This document shows positions 63,892-64,000 of a DNA stretch of 64,000 nucleotides, piece by piece (the stretch's first letter is position 1; each line of letters begins with the position of its first letter). The translations under genes and the position numbers were made by a program. This DNA is from Shewanella pealeana ATCC 700345. Its GTDB lineage: Bacteria; Pseudomonadota; Gammaproteobacteria; Enterobacterales; Shewanellaceae. Location: the NCBI RefSeq assembly GCF_000018285.1, contig NC_009901.1, positions 1,983,001-2,047,000 of the forward strand. Direction: 5' to 3'. The notes below the pieces were generated by a model. The model searched no databases. It saw only the letters and a program-made list of their open reading frames with translations, and was not told the origin of the DNA.

Positions 63892-64000
63892 TTATTCAGG
63901 CGCTATCGCATCGTTCTTATAGGCGGTGCGATATTTATCAACCCACATGGCAGTTGCGCCACAAATAGCCACAGGCATCACTACAAAGTTAACGATAGGG
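63892..64000 (-). CDS. cysZ: Sulfate transporter CysZ, C-terminal part (continues beyond window)
   Basis: Only the last 35 complete codons and TAA are in view, running off the right edge. The translated end (NFVVMPVAICGATAMWVDKY and then RTAYKNDAIAPE) matches the CysZ C-terminus, which in E. coli reads MPVAVCGATAMWVD. CysZ is an inner-membrane sulfate/sulfite permease for cysteine synthesis; cysK is 5.6 kb away in the same direction. Confidence 0.85.
   Translation of the reverse strand, partial: PIVNFVVMPVAICGATAMWVDKYRTAYKNDAIAPE

Overview
The window looks like a piece of a Shewanella chromosome (marine Gammaproteobacteria, Alteromonadales). The reasons are the gene orders rnm-yciO-scpA-scpB-rluB and pta-ackA-yfbV-pflAB-focA, a pentaheme c-type cytochrome, chemotaxis and GGDEF signalling proteins, and many enterobacterial-style neighbours (yciI/yciB/yciK/sohB, folX/yfcH, tesA/ybbAP, yhdT/panF, cysK/cysZ). 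No rRNA, tRNA, CRISPR array or prophage was seen. The genus call is inference from gene content and order.

Layout. 0-3.3 kb: tail of a methyl-accepting chemotaxis protein, then a leftward yciB-yciI-xthA group. 3.5-5.4 kb: small TonB-domain-like protein and a pentaheme cytochrome, standing where enterobacteria carry the trp operon. 5.9-9.7 kb: rightward rnm-yciO and scpA-scpB-rluB. 9.8-14.5 kb: yciK, a VolA/Pla-1-type lipoprotein lipase and sohB.

14.5-20.8 kb is an accessory island without housekeeping genes. It holds a hairpin-rich MITE-like element, three leftward integron gene cassettes with attC sites but no integrase (a CALIN), an IS110/IS1111-type insertion sequence with a candidate bridge-RNA segment, three diverged copies of a 0.3-0.45 kb interspersed repeat (one split by the IS), and a lone PQ-loop-like membrane protein.

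20.9-36 kb returns to chromosomal genes: a DHDPS/NAL-family aldolase, an AraC regulator, a pair of heme-motif lipoproteins of which one is fused to a beta-helix domain, a frameshifted DUF481 porin-like gene, tesA/ybbA/ybbP, yfcH-folX, an AI-2E-family permease and an RNA methyltransferase-like protein. 36-50.4 kb is the mixed-acid fermentation cluster: a 32-aa acidic protein, a lipoprotein, pta-ackA, yfbV, pflBA, a DUF3360 membrane protein, a FocA-CBS fusion and a LysR regulator. Two identical 17-bp PdhR-type palindromes precede pflB and the DUF3360 gene, and an FNR/EtrA-type site plus a 17-codon leader ORF precede focA. Together they suggest a pyruvate- and oxygen-responsive module making and moving formate and acetate. 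50.8-64 kb holds yhdT-panF, a YfcC carrier, a TDT transporter, a methyltransferase, a TetR regulator, cysK, an RDD protein, a REC-REC-GGDEF protein with a C-terminal frameshift, a DUF5916 outer-membrane protein and the 3' end of cysZ.
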